Part shown: positions 44,027-54,484 of the stretch, in pieces
Layout: each line of letters starts with the position of its first letter
How positions within the stretch are numbered: position 1 is the stretch's first letter
From: CAVQBP01 sp963740945
GTDB taxonomy: Bacteria > Bacteroidota > Ignavibacteria > Ignavibacteriales > Ignavibacteriaceae
Length of the DNA: 64,000 nt
NCBI GenBank assembly: GCA_963740945.1
Contig: CAVUGE010000032.1
Coordinates: 57,945 to 121,944, forward strand
Direction of reading: 5' to 3'
Notes under the pieces: generated by a model
Told to the model about the DNA's origin: nothing
What the model saw: only the letters and a program-made list of their open reading frames with translations
The model's database searches: none
Made by a program: the position numbers and the translations under genes

Positions 44027-45495
44027 AATCGCAGACTCTTAACCTTACGAATTTTATCTATTCGGTTTTTAAATGAATTCATCACAGTTAAATAAAGCTT
44101 ATCCTTTAGTTCTAAATCCTCGATACCATAGTCGATACTGGGATTATCATTTATTTCTATAATAAATACTTTATCTCCTTTTTGTTTCAAATCAACACCA
44201 TAAAATCCGTCACCGATTTGATTAGCTGCTTTTAATGCCGTTTCAACTACTTTGGGAGGGACTTTCTTTATTGAGAGAGTTTCAAAGTTACCATAGCTTG
44301 AATCCCCGGTTTCATTCCAATCATAAATTTGCCAGTGATTTTTTGCCATAAAATACTTGCATGCATATAATGGTATTTTATCAAGCACACCTATCCGCCA
44401 GTCAAAATCGGTCGGTGTATATGCCTGCGCAATTATTAAATCGGATGAATCCAGCAATCTTTCAAGCTCTGTTTTTAGCATTTCTCTATCACTTACCTTG
44501 GTTACCCCATGTGAAAATGAACTATCCGGTTGTTTCAATACACATGGGAGCCCTATTTCATTTTCAACTGTTTTAATATTATCTTTATGCACTATAACAG
44601 TCTTCGGAGTTGGAATCTTCGCTTTCCCCAATAATTCCGCAAGATAAACCTTATTTGTGCACTGCAGAATAGACCATGGATCATCTATTACTACCAGGCC
44701 TTCGGCAAAAGCTCTCCTTGAAAATCTGTACGTATGGTTTGTTACCGATGTTGTCTCTCTAATAAACAACGCATCAAATTCCGGGATACGGTTGAAATCA
44801 TCCTTCTCAATAACTTCCGTTCTAATGCCGATAGATTCCCCTGCCTCAATAAATTTGTCTATTGCTTTACTATCCGATGGGGGCAATTTGTCTTTTTCAT
44901 TAAAGAGAATTGCCAAATCGTAATTTGCTCTGGGAATCTTTGATGAAAAATATCTTTTTTTGGAGAAATAAGATTTAGCAAAATCAGCTACATATGATTT
45001 ATGATTGTCGGGTATATCAACAAATGAAATCGGCGATATATTTTGTAAGATCCATCTCTCGTCATAGGTAAATTTTGCGCGTAAAAGGGGTGCCTGAAAT
45101 AAACTATATAATTGCGCACTCAATTTATCATATTGTTTAGCCATATTTCTTCCGAAATAGATGCTTAAAGTAAATTCACCTGATTGAATTTTTGAAAGAC
45201 TTTTTTGGATTAATTCATCAATATCGTCCGAAATAATCCTTATTAAAGACTTTGATTTTAAATCCTGAATTGTAGAAGTATTCGGAAATGCCCTATGTCC
45301 TCTGGCTTCAGCCAGCAGTGATACATAATATCCTGTACTTTGATATCTATAGGACTTGCATAGGTTAAATACCCTTGCAGACTCTATTTCTGCATATTCA
45401 TTCTCCATTAAATAAGATTTTGCCGCTACAACTTCAACATCTTCTATGTAAAAATCCAGGTCGGCAGGATTATTCGTTACAACGATTTTTCTCAT
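44023..45495 (-). CDS. RimK-family ATP-grasp ligase with RLAN domain
   Basis: A 490-residue protein. The N-terminal 190 residues match the RimK-like ATP-grasp N-terminal (RLAN) domain (ESARVFNLCKSYRYQSTGYY, SLLAEARGHRAFP). The C-terminal ATP-grasp domain has GLPCVLKQPDSSFSHGVTKV (ATP-binding lysine and glycine-rich loop), ACKYFMAKNHWQIYDW and FIIEINDNPSIDYGIED (metal-binding Glu/Asn). It should ligate an amino acid to a carboxylate. It is the second gene of a four-gene operon, overlapping both neighbours by 4 bp. Confidence 0.9.
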   Translation of the reverse strand: MRKIVVTNNPADLDFYIEDVEVVAAKSYLMENEYAEIESARVFNLCKSYRYQSTGYYVSLLAEARGHRAFPNTSTIQDLKSKSLIRIISDDIDELIQKSLSKIQSGEFTLSIYFGRNMAKQYDKLSAQLYSLFQAPLLRAKFTYDERWILQNISPISFVDIPDNHKSYVADFAKSYFSKKRYFSSKIPRANYDLAILFNEKDKLPPSDSKAIDKFIEAGESIGIRTEVIEKDDFNRIPEFDALFIRETTSVTNHTYRFSRRAFAEGLVVIDDPWSILQCTNKVYLAELLGKAKIPTPKTVIVHKDNIKTVENEIGLPCVLKQPDSSFSHGVTKVSDREMLKTELERLLDSSDLIIAQAYTPTDFDWRIGVLDKIPLYACKYFMAKNHWQIYDWNETGDSSYGNFETLSIKKVPPKVVETALKAANQIGDGFYGVDLKQKGDKVFIIEINDNPSIDYGIEDLELKDKLYLTVMNSFKNRIDKIRKVKSLRL

Positions 45496-46196
45496 CTTTT
45501 CTTTTTAGGCTCAATAATTAATAATTTGGAATCATACGTTACAATCCCTAATAGGATGGAATTTATTAATCTGGTTACTTTTACAGAATAGTATTTACTA
45601 TTAAAAGGATGGTTGACATAGGGATCGGCAATTACAACATGCCTTTTCTCTTCATCATAACCGCATAACACAACAAAGTGTCCTGTCGGATATCCTTTAA
45701 CATCATTATATACTGATTTCTTATTTTTTAAGCTGTATTCACGTTTGCTCTGGTATAGATATGTTGCACTTAAACCTGTTAATATAGGAATTTTTTTATC
45801 AAAATATCTCTTCAAAAGCAATGGACTCAATTCTTCATAAAGTATTTGACCGCCGGCTTTTAAAAATTCTATGTAGGCTGCTGATGACAGGTGCAGTTTA
45901 CGGCTTTTCTTATAATTGAGCTGTTCCTGTAATTTTGAAATTAAATCTTCATCTTCCTTAAACCAGGTGGGATCAAATATTTTTAGATTATAAGTATATA
46001 TTTTTGCTTTATATCCCCGTTCGAGAGCATGACAACCCAAAAGGACTGCATGGGTTCCCCCTTCATCAAAATATGTTACTTCCGATATAACTTTTTTTAA
46101 GCTGATTTTATCACCATAATATTTATACACTGCATGCAGACTAGTTGGTCCGCATGTGGTATCATCAGGCTGATTTTTAATTTTAATCTGCAACAT
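45492..46196 (-). CDS. C39-like cysteine peptidase
   Basis: A 234-residue papain-fold peptidase without signal peptide or membrane segment. The catalytic Cys is in DDTTCGPTSLHAVYKYYGD; the His and Asp are in GHFVVLCGYDEEKRHVVIAD, followed by PYVNHPF. C39 enzymes commonly remove double-glycine leaders from peptides before export. Here it is cytoplasmic and the first gene of the amidoligase operon, overlapping the RimK-like gene by 4 bp. No precursor-peptide gene was found next to it. Confidence 0.82.
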   Translation of the reverse strand: MLQIKIKNQPDDTTCGPTSLHAVYKYYGDKISLKKVISEVTYFDEGGTHAVLLGCHALERGYKAKIYTYNLKIFDPTWFKEDEDLISKLQEQLNYKKSRKLHLSSAAYIEFLKAGGQILYEELSPLLLKRYFDKKIPILTGLSATYLYQSKREYSLKNKKSVYNDVKGYPTGHFVVLCGYDEEKRHVVIADPYVNHPFNSKYYSVKVTRLINSILLGIVTYDSKLLIIEPKKKR

Positions 46197-46293
46197 ACAA
46201 TACTTTGTAAATTAATATTAAATTTATACTTTAAAAGTAATATATAATAATCATATAAAATTGACTACTATTTAATTATCAAAATAAGGTTAA

Positions 46294-49080
46294 ATGAATA
46301 AAATTTCTTTAAATAAGCTTGAAGCATCTGAAAAGGATGCACCTCTAAAAAAAGATATTAGAGAACTGGGTTTTATACTGGGGAATATTTTAAAGGAACA
46401 GGAGGGGGAAAATTTATTTAAAACTGAAGAAAGGCTGAGAGCTTTAACAAAATCATTGCGAACTGAATATGATGAAAAAATCCGGAAAGAAATTATTGCT
46501 TTAATAGACTCCTTTTCAATTGAAGATGCGTATAAAGTGGTTCGTGCATTTTCTACTTATTTTATCCTGGTAAACGCCGCCGATGAAGTTCATAGAATTA
46601 GAAGCTATAGGGAAACGATAGAACAAAATACTGCTCCCCCTGAAAATTCAATAGAAGAAGCCCTGCATTATCTTAAAAAAGACTCTAAAGCAGAAATAAG
46701 TAAAGATGAAATTGAAAAGATCCTGAATAATATTAAAATAATCCCTGTATTTACAGCTCACCCTACCGAAGCAACGAGGCAGACAATTTTAAGAAAAATC
46801 TTGAAGATAAGTCAGCTGCTGCTTAAAAGAGAACTAATAAAAAATACTCCCGAAGAAGAAGAAGAAATTAAGACACAACTTCAAACGGAAATTACTCTTT
46901 TATGGCAGTCTAATGAAATTCGTTTCCACAAAGTGACTGTAAAAGATGAAATACAGAGAGGTTTATTCTTCTTTAAAGATGTCATTTATGAATTAATTCC
47001 TCAATTTTACTTAACTTTTAATTTACAGCTTAAAAACGAATATAACTTTGAAAAACCGGCTCCAAATGTTCTCAATTTCGGTTCATGGATGGGGGGAGAT
47101 AGAGACGGGCATCCTTATGTTACCGTAGATTTAACGAAGGAAACTTTACTAAATAATAAAAACCAGATTATAAATCTCTACTTAAAGGATCTTCCCGCAC
47201 TATATACCTCACTTAGTTCTTCTGTAAATATAATCGGCACCGATAAAAAGCTGTTTAATTCAATTGAAAAGGATAAAATGCTTTTAGATTCGGAGATTAA
47301 TAAAGGTATAATGAGGGATCCTTCCGAAATATACCGTACTAAATTATTATTAGTAGCCGAAAAACTTGAGAATACAATTAAGGCCAGGGAAAACGGGTAT
47401 GAAAATGTCGATGGGCTGTTAAAAGATTTCCAGTTAATATATAACAGCTTAATAAAAAATAAGGGAAAAATAATTGCTGATTATAAAATCCTTCCTTTTA
47501 TCTATAAAATAAAAACCTTCGGTTTCCATTTAGTTACAACCGACATCAGGCAAAATTCTCCAATGCTTCGTTCTGCAATAAATGATATTCTGAATTATTC
47601 CGAAGTTAATTCAGATTTTGAATCGTTAAGTGAAGATGAAAAGGTTGAAACTTTAACACGGGAGATATTAAATTCCAGACCTTTAAAAAATGCATTCAGC
47701 GATCTAAAAAAGAATACTCGGCAGGTCATTGATGAAATAGAATTGATAGATTGGGGGAAAAGAAATATTTCGCCTGATGCGTGCAATGACTACATAATAA
47801 GTAATTGTTCGACAGTAAGTGATATTCTTTCAGCCTTATTATTAGCTAAAGAAGCAGGTGTTGTTATTGTTCGGCAAGGAAAAATAATAAAATCGAACCT
47901 GGATATTCTTCCGCTGTTTGAAACTATTGAAGACTTAAGAAAATCGCAGCAAGTCATGCAGGCGCTTTTTAAAAACAAAGCATATGCGGCTCATCTTAAA
48001 ATTCGTTATAAAACACAGAAAATAATGATAGGCTACTCCGATAGTAATAAGGACGGCGGGATAGTTACATCAAACTTTGAATTATATAAAGCTCAAAGAA
48101 ATTTAAAGGAATTGTGCGATAATGAAAAAATTGAACTAATACTTTTTCATGGCCGCGGCGGAAGTATATCAAGAGGAGGCGGTCCTGTTAGTCAGTCAAT
48201 ACTTGCCCAGCCTCCCGGTACTATAGAAGGGAAAATTAAACTAACAGAACAGGGTGAAATGATATCTTCCAAGTATCTCATTCCTGAGATAGCTCATCAA
48301 AGTCTCGAGTTTATAACTTCAGCCGTACTAATTGCTTCTGCAGAATCAAAATATATAAAGGGAAACGATAAATTCGACCAGTATAATGTAATATTCGAAT
48401 CAATTTCGTCATATGCTCTTGAATGTTATCGTAATTTAATAAATTATAAATATTTTACAGAATATTTTAGAACAGCAACTCCAATTGATATTATTGAACA
48501 GATTGAGATAGGATCACGTCCCTCGTCACGTCAAAAGAACAAAGATTTCAAAGCTTTAAGAGCAATCCCATGGGTTTTTTCCTGGACTCAAAACAGGCAG
48601 ACTATTTCAGGCTGGTACGGGTTCGGATATTCAATAAATAAATGTATTGAAGAAAAAATTACATCATGGGATAATATCAAAAAGATGTATGATGAATGGG
48701 AATTCTTTAAGATGCTCGTAAATAATATCGAAATGGTTCTGCTGAAAACCGATATGATAATCGGCAGAGAATATGTTTCTTTATGTAAAAATAAAAAAGC
48801 CGCCACAGAAATTTTTGAAATGATAAATAAAGAATATGAACTATCGATAAATACTATCTTAAAGATCACCGGCGAGAATGATCTTCTTGATCATAATAAA
48901 TCCTTGCAGAGTTCGCTTCTGCTGCGTAACCCTTACATTGATCCCATTAGTTTTATCCAGGTAAAATTTATTAAGCAATACAGGGAGAAGAATTTTCCCA
49001 AATCAAAAAAAGACAAGCTGGTTTCCTTGCTTAGAATTACCGTTAACGGTATTGCAGCAGGCGTGAGAAATACCGGGTAA
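46294..49080 (+). CDS. ppc: Phosphoenolpyruvate carboxylase
   Basis: Anaplerotic enzyme forming oxaloacetate from PEP and bicarbonate. The 928-residue length is normal. Conserved motifs: FTAHPTEATRQTILRKI (catalytic His), GYSDSNKDGGIVTSNFELYK, FHGRGGSISRGGGP (the mobile glycine loop), VFSWTQNRQTISGWYG, and the invariant C-terminus ending RNTG. It is transcribed divergently from the C39-like operon with a 97-bp gap. Confidence 0.97.
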   Translation: MNKISLNKLEASEKDAPLKKDIRELGFILGNILKEQEGENLFKTEERLRALTKSLRTEYDEKIRKEIIALIDSFSIEDAYKVVRAFSTYFILVNAADEVHRIRSYRETIEQNTAPPENSIEEALHYLKKDSKAEISKDEIEKILNNIKIIPVFTAHPTEATRQTILRKILKISQLLLKRELIKNTPEEEEEIKTQLQTEITLLWQSNEIRFHKVTVKDEIQRGLFFFKDVIYELIPQFYLTFNLQLKNEYNFEKPAPNVLNFGSWMGGDRDGHPYVTVDLTKETLLNNKNQIINLYLKDLPALYTSLSSSVNIIGTDKKLFNSIEKDKMLLDSEINKGIMRDPSEIYRTKLLLVAEKLENTIKARENGYENVDGLLKDFQLIYNSLIKNKGKIIADYKILPFIYKIKTFGFHLVTTDIRQNSPMLRSAINDILNYSEVNSDFESLSEDEKVETLTREILNSRPLKNAFSDLKKNTRQVIDEIELIDWGKRNISPDACNDYIISNCSTVSDILSALLLAKEAGVVIVRQGKIIKSNLDILPLFETIEDLRKSQQVMQALFKNKAYAAHLKIRYKTQKIMIGYSDSNKDGGIVTSNFELYKAQRNLKELCDNEKIELILFHGRGGSISRGGGPVSQSILAQPPGTIEGKIKLTEQGEMISSKYLIPEIAHQSLEFITSAVLIASAESKYIKGNDKFDQYNVIFESISSYALECYRNLINYKYFTEYFRTATPIDIIEQIEIGSRPSSRQKNKDFKALRAIPWVFSWTQNRQTISGWYGFGYSINKCIEEKITSWDNIKKMYDEWEFFKMLVNNIEMVLLKTDMIIGREYVSLCKNKKAATEIFEMINKEYELSINTILKITGENDLLDHNKSLQSSLLLRNPYIDPISFIQVKFIKQYREKNFPKSKKDKLVSLLRITVNGIAAGVRNTG

Positions 49081-49091
49081 TTATTAAACCA

Positions 49092-50042
49092 ATGCCGGTA
49101 CCTAAATTGCAAAACAATGAATGTGTTATTGAAGTAAATGAGGTCTATAAATCATTTAAAACAGTTGATGCCGTAAAAGGAATCAGCCTGCAGATTCACA
49201 AGGGACAATTTACTGCTCTATTAGGACCTAACGGAGCGGGAAAAACAACTCTCGTTGAAATGATTGAAGGGATTCAAAAACCCGATAAGGGGGAAATTTT
49301 TGTTCTGGGAAAAAAATGGAAAGGAAATGAGGATGAACTTCATAATGCTATCGGACTCTCTCTGCAGGAAACAAGGTTTATCGACAAATTAACAGTTGAA
49401 GAAACATTAAAGCTTTTTGCCAGTTTCTATGGTCTCCCTAAAGATCGCATTGATACAATCATTGAAATAATTAACCTGAAAGAAAAAAGGAAATCTTATA
49501 CTGTAAATTTATCCGGAGGGCAGCGCCAGAAGCTTGCTCTTGGTATTGCTTTGTTAAATAATCCCAGAGTCCTGCTTTTAGATGAACCGACTACCGGCTT
49601 AGATCCTAACGCAAGAAGAGAAATATGGGCTATTCTAAATGAGCTAAAAATCAAAGCTCATACTTCATTGATCTTGACAACTCATTATATGGAAGAAGCT
49701 GAACAACTCTGCGACTACATTATTATTATGGATGAAGGTAAAATTTTAAAGGAAGGAACAACAGCTCAACTTATGGAAGAAAACAATAGTGAAAAAAATA
49801 TTGAATTTTCATTGGAAGGAATTCATGAACTGCCGGATATTCTTACAAAATCTTCCTTTAAAGTAAGGTGGGATAATATTAATGAGAAAATTATTATCAC
49901 TATTAATGATCTGGAAACAGAATTACCTAAGTTTCTAAATTTTCTTAAAGAGAATAACCTTCAGCTTAAAAGTTTTGAAAGCAGAAAAATAACTCTGGAT
50001 GATATATTTATATCGCTAACCGGAAGACATTTAAATGACTAA
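49092..50042 (+). CDS. ABC transporter ATP-binding protein (ABC-2 exporter)
   Basis: A 316-residue ATPase. Walker A GPNGAGKTTLVEMIEG, signature NLSGGQRQKLALGIALL and Walker B VLLLDEPTTGLDP are intact. A C-terminal extension of about 90 residues follows, as in NodI/DrrA-type exporters. It overlaps the permease gene by 8 bp and follows ppc by 11 bp. It probably powers export of a drug, lipid or polysaccharide. Confidence 0.92.
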   Translation: MPVPKLQNNECVIEVNEVYKSFKTVDAVKGISLQIHKGQFTALLGPNGAGKTTLVEMIEGIQKPDKGEIFVLGKKWKGNEDELHNAIGLSLQETRFIDKLTVEETLKLFASFYGLPKDRIDTIIEIINLKEKRKSYTVNLSGGQRQKLALGIALLNNPRVLLLDEPTTGLDPNARREIWAILNELKIKAHTSLILTTHYMEEAEQLCDYIIIMDEGKILKEGTTAQLMEENNSEKNIEFSLEGIHELPDILTKSSFKVRWDNINEKIIITINDLETELPKFLNFLKENNLQLKSFESRKITLDDIFISLTGRHLND

Positions 50043-51156
50043 AACTATAAAACAGAAGCAGCTTCCTGCTCTTCTTTCGACACATGCAAAAGAAATAATG
50101 CGTGAACCCGCCGTTCTATTCTGGGGTATTATTTTCCCGCTGCTTATGGCCCTTGGATTAGGAATAGCTTTTACTCAAAAGAGCCAGATTACCAGAAATA
50201 TTTCAGTAATTCTAAATGATTCAAATGCTGTTCAAAATGAAAAAATTAATTCTTTTATTCAGAATAATACAAAACAAATTGCAGATCAACCTAAGAAGTT
50301 TAAACTAACAGTTAAAGATAAGGATTTAGGTAATACCACTTATATCTTTCAAAAAACCAACTGGGAAGATGCACTGGTTCTTTTGAAAAGACAGAAAGTT
50401 CTTGTAGTAATAACAGAGAATAATGGAAAGCTGGAATATCATCTGGACCCTTCAAATCAGGATGCCCAGCTGACATATCTAAAGGTTTCGGAAATAATAA
50501 ATAAAAAGAATATTCTTAAAACCGAAAACGAAAACATTGACCCGTTAACAATAAAAGGGACCAGGTATATTGACTTCTTAGTTCCCGGATTAATATCCAT
50601 GGGGATGATGATGTCATCTATGTGGGGGATTAGCTATGGCATAATAGAAAAGAGATCAAAAAAATTATTAAGAAGGATGGTCGCTACCCCGATGAAAAAA
50701 TCTTATTTTTTGATTTCTCTAATGATTGTAAGAGCTATTATGAATTTTATAGAAGCCTTTTTACTTTTCCTGTTTTCATATATAGTATTTGGTATTACTA
50801 TTCAGGGGAACTTAGCGGCATTATTGTTAATATTTATTGCAGGCAATATTGCATTTGCTGGTATTGCAATCTATACATCATCCCATACTGCAAATACAGA
50901 AGTGGGAAATGGTTTAATAAATGCAATAGTAACTCCAATGATTGTATTATCGGGAATATTTTTCAGTTACCATAATTTTCCGGATTGGTCTTTACCCTTC
51001 ATTAAAATTCTGCCCCTTACAATGCTTGCAGATGGTATAAGAAGTATTTTTATTGAAGGAGCAGGATTTGGCGAAATTGCGCTGCCGGTTCTTATTATGG
51101 TTATCATGGGGTTAATCTTCTTTTCTATCGGCTTGAAAAAATTTAAATGGTATTGA
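50035..51156 (+). CDS. ABC-2 type permease
   Basis: A 373-residue ABC-2 membrane subunit: one N-terminal membrane segment (PAVLFWGIIFPLLMALGLGI), a large external domain (about 60-170), then five membrane segments including GLISMGMMMSSMWGISYG and VTPMIVLSGIFFSYHNFP, the usual ABC-2 signature region. It forms the exporter with the overlapping ATPase gene. Its stop codon directly abuts the stop of the barrel pseudogene on the other strand. Confidence 0.9.
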   Translation: MTKTIKQKQLPALLSTHAKEIMREPAVLFWGIIFPLLMALGLGIAFTQKSQITRNISVILNDSNAVQNEKINSFIQNNTKQIADQPKKFKLTVKDKDLGNTTYIFQKTNWEDALVLLKRQKVLVVITENNGKLEYHLDPSNQDAQLTYLKVSEIINKKNILKTENENIDPLTIKGTRYIDFLVPGLISMGMMMSSMWGISYGIIEKRSKKLLRRMVATPMKKSYFLISLMIVRAIMNFIEAFLLFLFSYIVFGITIQGNLAALLLIFIAGNIAFAGIAIYTSSHTANTEVGNGLINAIVTPMIVLSGIFFSYHNFPDWSLPFIKILPLTMLADGIRSIFIEGAGFGEIALPVLIMVIMGLIFFSIGLKKFKWY

Positions 51157-52267
51157 CTAAAAATAGTATTCTGCCTGCAGATAAACTGAATGGGGATAAT
51201 ACCAGTATTCGGAGAAGTCATTCCCGTAGGTGAATTGCGCTCCAAGTGTAAGAGAAAAATCGGAAGAAACTGAATATAATCCGCTTAGTGCCACAAATCC
51301 GCTTCCATCATTCAGATTTTGGTTTATAATTAATGAAGCAGATGTAATAAATGAGATTGTATAATTGGTAGAGAGTGCAAGATAATTTTTGCTTAGATTT
51401 AATATCTCTCCATTCACCAATCTTAAAAGTTCATAATTCGATTTATCTGCTATTCCTTCTCCGTTATATTGATATTCAATTAAAGCATAAAGCTCCGGGG
51501 TTATTTGATAATCAGTTCCCAAAATAAATCTGGTATAATTGTCGGTTATATCCTCTTTATTCATAGAAACAATACCTTCACCGCGAACCCCGGCATTAAA
51601 GATACTTCCGGCGAAATCCCATCCGGCTGTATTCTTTTATCAAAGTATCCTCCTACAACAGCCAGATCATATTTATTTATATTTGTTCTGAACCGAAACC
51701 TGCATTGCTGTTTTCAATTTTCTTCTGTGGATTATACACCATTTCAAGATCTGTAAAATTCCCGAAAAAATATGTAAATGCTGCAGCATCTGCCCCGTCT
51801 TTTTCAATTTTAGCGAAATTAGCAGGGTTTACGGGATTAAAAAGATCGGTAGGATTCCATATTCTTCCGCTTCCCCATGATATTCTCTGTCTGCCTAAAG
51901 TTATATTGCCCCAGCTAAAATCCTGTCTGAAATATAAACGGTCAAAATAATCAGTTATTTTATAATTGCCGCTGCTTACAGGTTCCCATTTTAGATTAAA
52001 TATTTGTCTGTTTGTACTAACAGAGGATAGATCAAACAGAAGATTCTTCTCCGAATATAATGCATCAATTTCATATTCAACATTAATCCTTGCATTCTCC
52101 CAGAGATCCACCTCCGGTTTTAACCGGATTCTATTAAGATTTAAGAACTGGTTATTAACCGGGAAAGGAATAAATACCGGGTATTTTTTCATTATCATAT
52201 AAACCGGGAGTTCAACAACATATCCGGAGAAATTAACTTGCGGGAAAATTAGATTTGAAGTGATGAA
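51157..52267 (-). pseudogene. Outer-membrane barrel protein, frameshifted (duplicate A)
   Basis: About 360 residues of an outer-membrane barrel, readable only with frame changes. The N-terminal part (VNFSGYVVELPVY, LGRQRISWGSGRIWNPTDLF) is open from 52267, preceded by signal-peptide-like FITSNLIFPQ but with no start codon. Frames break near 51690 (after NSNAGF) and again near 51630, after which NTAGWDFAGSIFNAGVRGEG leads into the C-terminal half ending YLQAEYYF. It is the outer-membrane component of the duplicated export operon; only this copy retains the 3' half. Confidence 0.7.
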
Positions 52268-52332
52268 TTAAAAATAATATTAGGAAGATTGGGAAATTGC
52301 AAAATTGCAAATTTTGTAATCTTGTAATTTTT

Positions 52333-53003
52333 TTAACTTTCAATCATTCCGTCTTTCAATATTAATAATCTTTTTGCGCGATTCATTACCTGTTTGTCAT
52401 GGGAGGAGAAGATAAAAGTAATATTTTTATCTTCATTCATTTTCTGCATCAGATCGAGTAAATGTCCGGCGGTTTTAGAATCAAGATTTGCAGTAGGTTC
52501 GTCAGCAAGACGATAGCAGGATTATTTACAATAGCTCTTGCAACTGCAACTCTTTGCTGCTGTCCTCCGCTCATTTCATTGGGGCGTTTATTAGCAAGAT
52601 CTTTTATGCCCAGTTCATCCATTAGATTTAAAGCCTTTTCTTCTCTTTCTTTTTCCGGGATTCCAAGGAGCATCATGCTAAATTCAATATTTTCAAGAGC
52701 CGTTAAAACAGGGATTAAATTATAAGCCTGGAAAATAAATCCGAGTTTATGCAATCTCATACTTGATAATTCACTTTTACTTTTCAAAGTAATATCCTCA
52801 CCTTCAAAGAAGATATTTCCTTTAGTCGGTTTGTCAAGAGCACCTATCATATTTAAGAGGGTGGTCTTTCCTGAACCGGAAGGTCCGGCTATTACCAGAA
52901 ATTCACCTTTTAATATATCAAGGCTGACACCGCGAACTGCATGGACAGGGACTCCATTATCCTGATAAATTTTTTCTAAGTTTTTAACTTTTATTATTTC
53001 CAT
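52333..53003 (-). pseudogene. LolD-like ABC ATPase, frameshifted (duplicate A)
   Basis: 671 bp against 672 in unit B. Relative to unit B one G is missing near 52509 (GCAAGACG instead of GCAAGGACG), which shifts the frame just before Walker B, so the protein lacks the Walker B and His-switch region. Walker A (GPSGSGKTTLLNMIG) and the signature MSGGQQQRVAVARA remain. It could be a real mutation or a consensus error. Confidence 0.8.
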
Positions 53004-53051
53004 TATTAAATCCTTATTGCTCTAGCAGATTTAGAAGAAGTCTAACATGTC

Positions 53052-53084
53052 AAACCTCCGGGGTTTTAAAAACCCCGGAGGTTT
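53052..53084. repeat. CCTCCGGGG palindrome (unit A)
   Basis: AAACCTCCGGGGTTTT and AAAACCCCGGAGGTTT form a perfect long hairpin immediately 3' of the permease stop and before the ATPase gene. It is intact here and slightly decayed at 58236-58267. Confidence 0.8.
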
Positions 53085-53085
53085 A

Positions 53086-54300
53086 TTATACATAATATAT
53101 AGCCTTAATCGGTTCCAGTTTTATTGCTCGATAGGCAGGGTACAATGCTCCTATCACTGCAATAAAGGGAATTATAATTGTTAAAATGATTGTATTCGAG
53201 ACGGAAAGTACCGGGTAAATGACCGCTCCGATTCCAAATGATTTTAAAGCATCTGAAAAAATGCTGAAGTTTATCCCGCTTATTGAAAGGGGCCAATGAA
53301 TTAGTAATCCTATTGCCAGTCCAAGTATAGTCCCGATCACTCCAATCATAAAAGCTTCAAAGACAAACATTAAAAATATTCTATTGTTTTTCATTCCGAT
53401 GGCCATTAAAACTCCAATTTCATTTATTCGTTCGAATACCGACATAAGCATAGTATTGACAATACCGAAGATTAAAGCTAACCCGACAATCATATAAAAA
53501 ATCCACATAGTCTGATCATAAAGATCCATTTGATATATAAGCATCGGCAGAAGATCTTTATACGATAAAACTTCGTAATCACTATTAAGGTTTGATTCCA
53601 GAGCTGATTTTACTTTATCAACATTATGATAATCATTTAGAATTATAGCATATTCATAAATATGGCTGTCGATATTAAGCATTTCCTGGGCGGTTTTTAT
53701 TGGAATATAAATGGTGGTTTTGTCAAAATCAGTGCTTACAGTTTGAAAAATTCCGGAAACTCTGAAAAGGTCGGAGCCAATACTTCCGTTTGGAGTATTA
53801 GACATAACAACAACTTTATCTCCTAAACCCACGCCTAATTTATCAGCAAGCTGTTTACCGATTACAATATCTCTTTTACCTCCGGTAAAAAAATTTCCTT
53901 CTATTATAGAGCTTTTAATATTGGAGACTTTGGATTCCAAATCAGGATAAACGCCATAGATATAAACTCCGGATGAATTTGAAGCACTGCTTAGTAAGCC
54001 AAAGGTAATTACTCTTTTACTGTAAGCTTTAATATCTTTTTCATTTTTTACAATATCTTCGACATGCTGAGCACCGGGGAGGAAATTTTTTATAATTTTA
54101 TTATCATTAAAACCTTTTTTATGAATCTGAATATGTGAAACACTGCTGCTAATTTGATTATTCAGCATTTGCCGCAGCATTCCATGATCCAGTCCATCAT
54201 AAAAAATAATTGCAATCATACCGACTACTACCGAGCCCAAAACAATTAGGGACTTTCGTTTATTTCTCCAGATATTTCGCCAGGCTAACTTTAATAACAT
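53086..54300 (-). CDS. FtsX/LolC-like ABC permease 1 (duplicate A, intact)
   Basis: A 404-residue MacB/LolC/E-type permease: N-terminal membrane segment (KLAWRNIWRNKRKSLIVLGS), a large periplasmic MacB_PCD domain (about 45-230), and three C-terminal FtsX segments containing FERINEIGVLMAIGM. The C-terminal YPAYRAIKLEPIKAIYYV is typical. It partners the LolD-like ATPase. Its own ATPase and second permease in unit A are frameshifted, so it probably functions, if at all, with the unit B proteins. Confidence 0.9.
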   Translation of the reverse strand: MLLKLAWRNIWRNKRKSLIVLGSVVVGMIAIIFYDGLDHGMLRQMLNNQISSSVSHIQIHKKGFNDNKIIKNFLPGAQHVEDIVKNEKDIKAYSKRVITFGLLSSASNSSGVYIYGVYPDLESKVSNIKSSIIEGNFFTGGKRDIVIGKQLADKLGVGLGDKVVVMSNTPNGSIGSDLFRVSGIFQTVSTDFDKTTIYIPIKTAQEMLNIDSHIYEYAIILNDYHNVDKVKSALESNLNSDYEVLSYKDLLPMLIYQMDLYDQTMWIFYMIVGLALIFGIVNTMLMSVFERINEIGVLMAIGMKNNRIFLMFVFEAFMIGVIGTILGLAIGLLIHWPLSISGINFSIFSDALKSFGIGAVIYPVLSVSNTIILTIIIPFIAVIGALYPAYRAIKLEPIKAIYYV

Positions 54301-54360
54301 AAATATTTAGTCAACTTTCTATTGTTGATATTCCGGATTATCCGGCTTAACTCTTAGAGG

Positions 54361-54456
54361 TTGTGTGAAAAATAGAAAAACCGTTGAAACGGTTGATGAA
54401 AGTTTCATTTTAGTTCTAACCAACAGTTAAAACTGTTGGTTAATGATATTCACACA
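54361..54456. repeat. TGTGTGAA...TTCACACA modular element (unit A)
   Basis: A 96-bp element with inverted ends enclosing AACCGTTGAAACGGTT and AACCAACAGTTAAAACTGTTGGTT-type hairpins (the latter 24 bp, arms AACCAACAGTT and AACTGTTGGTT). It lies within the operon between the two permease genes and is shared with unit B (59545-59640), so it predates the duplication. Confidence 0.75.
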
Positions 54457-54484
54457 TATTCTAATGAGAACTTGCTCTTGAAAT

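Noticed and set aside
46972..46990. AAAGATGTCATTTAT inside ppc resembling the dispersed palindrome
   Set aside because: It lies in a conserved coding region and matches only half the palindrome; chance similarity.
45492..51156. Lantibiotic/bacteriocin cluster from the C39-like peptidase and ABC exporter
   Set aside because: The peptidase is not fused to an ABC transporter, no double-glycine precursor gene was seen, and ppc separates the exporter genes.
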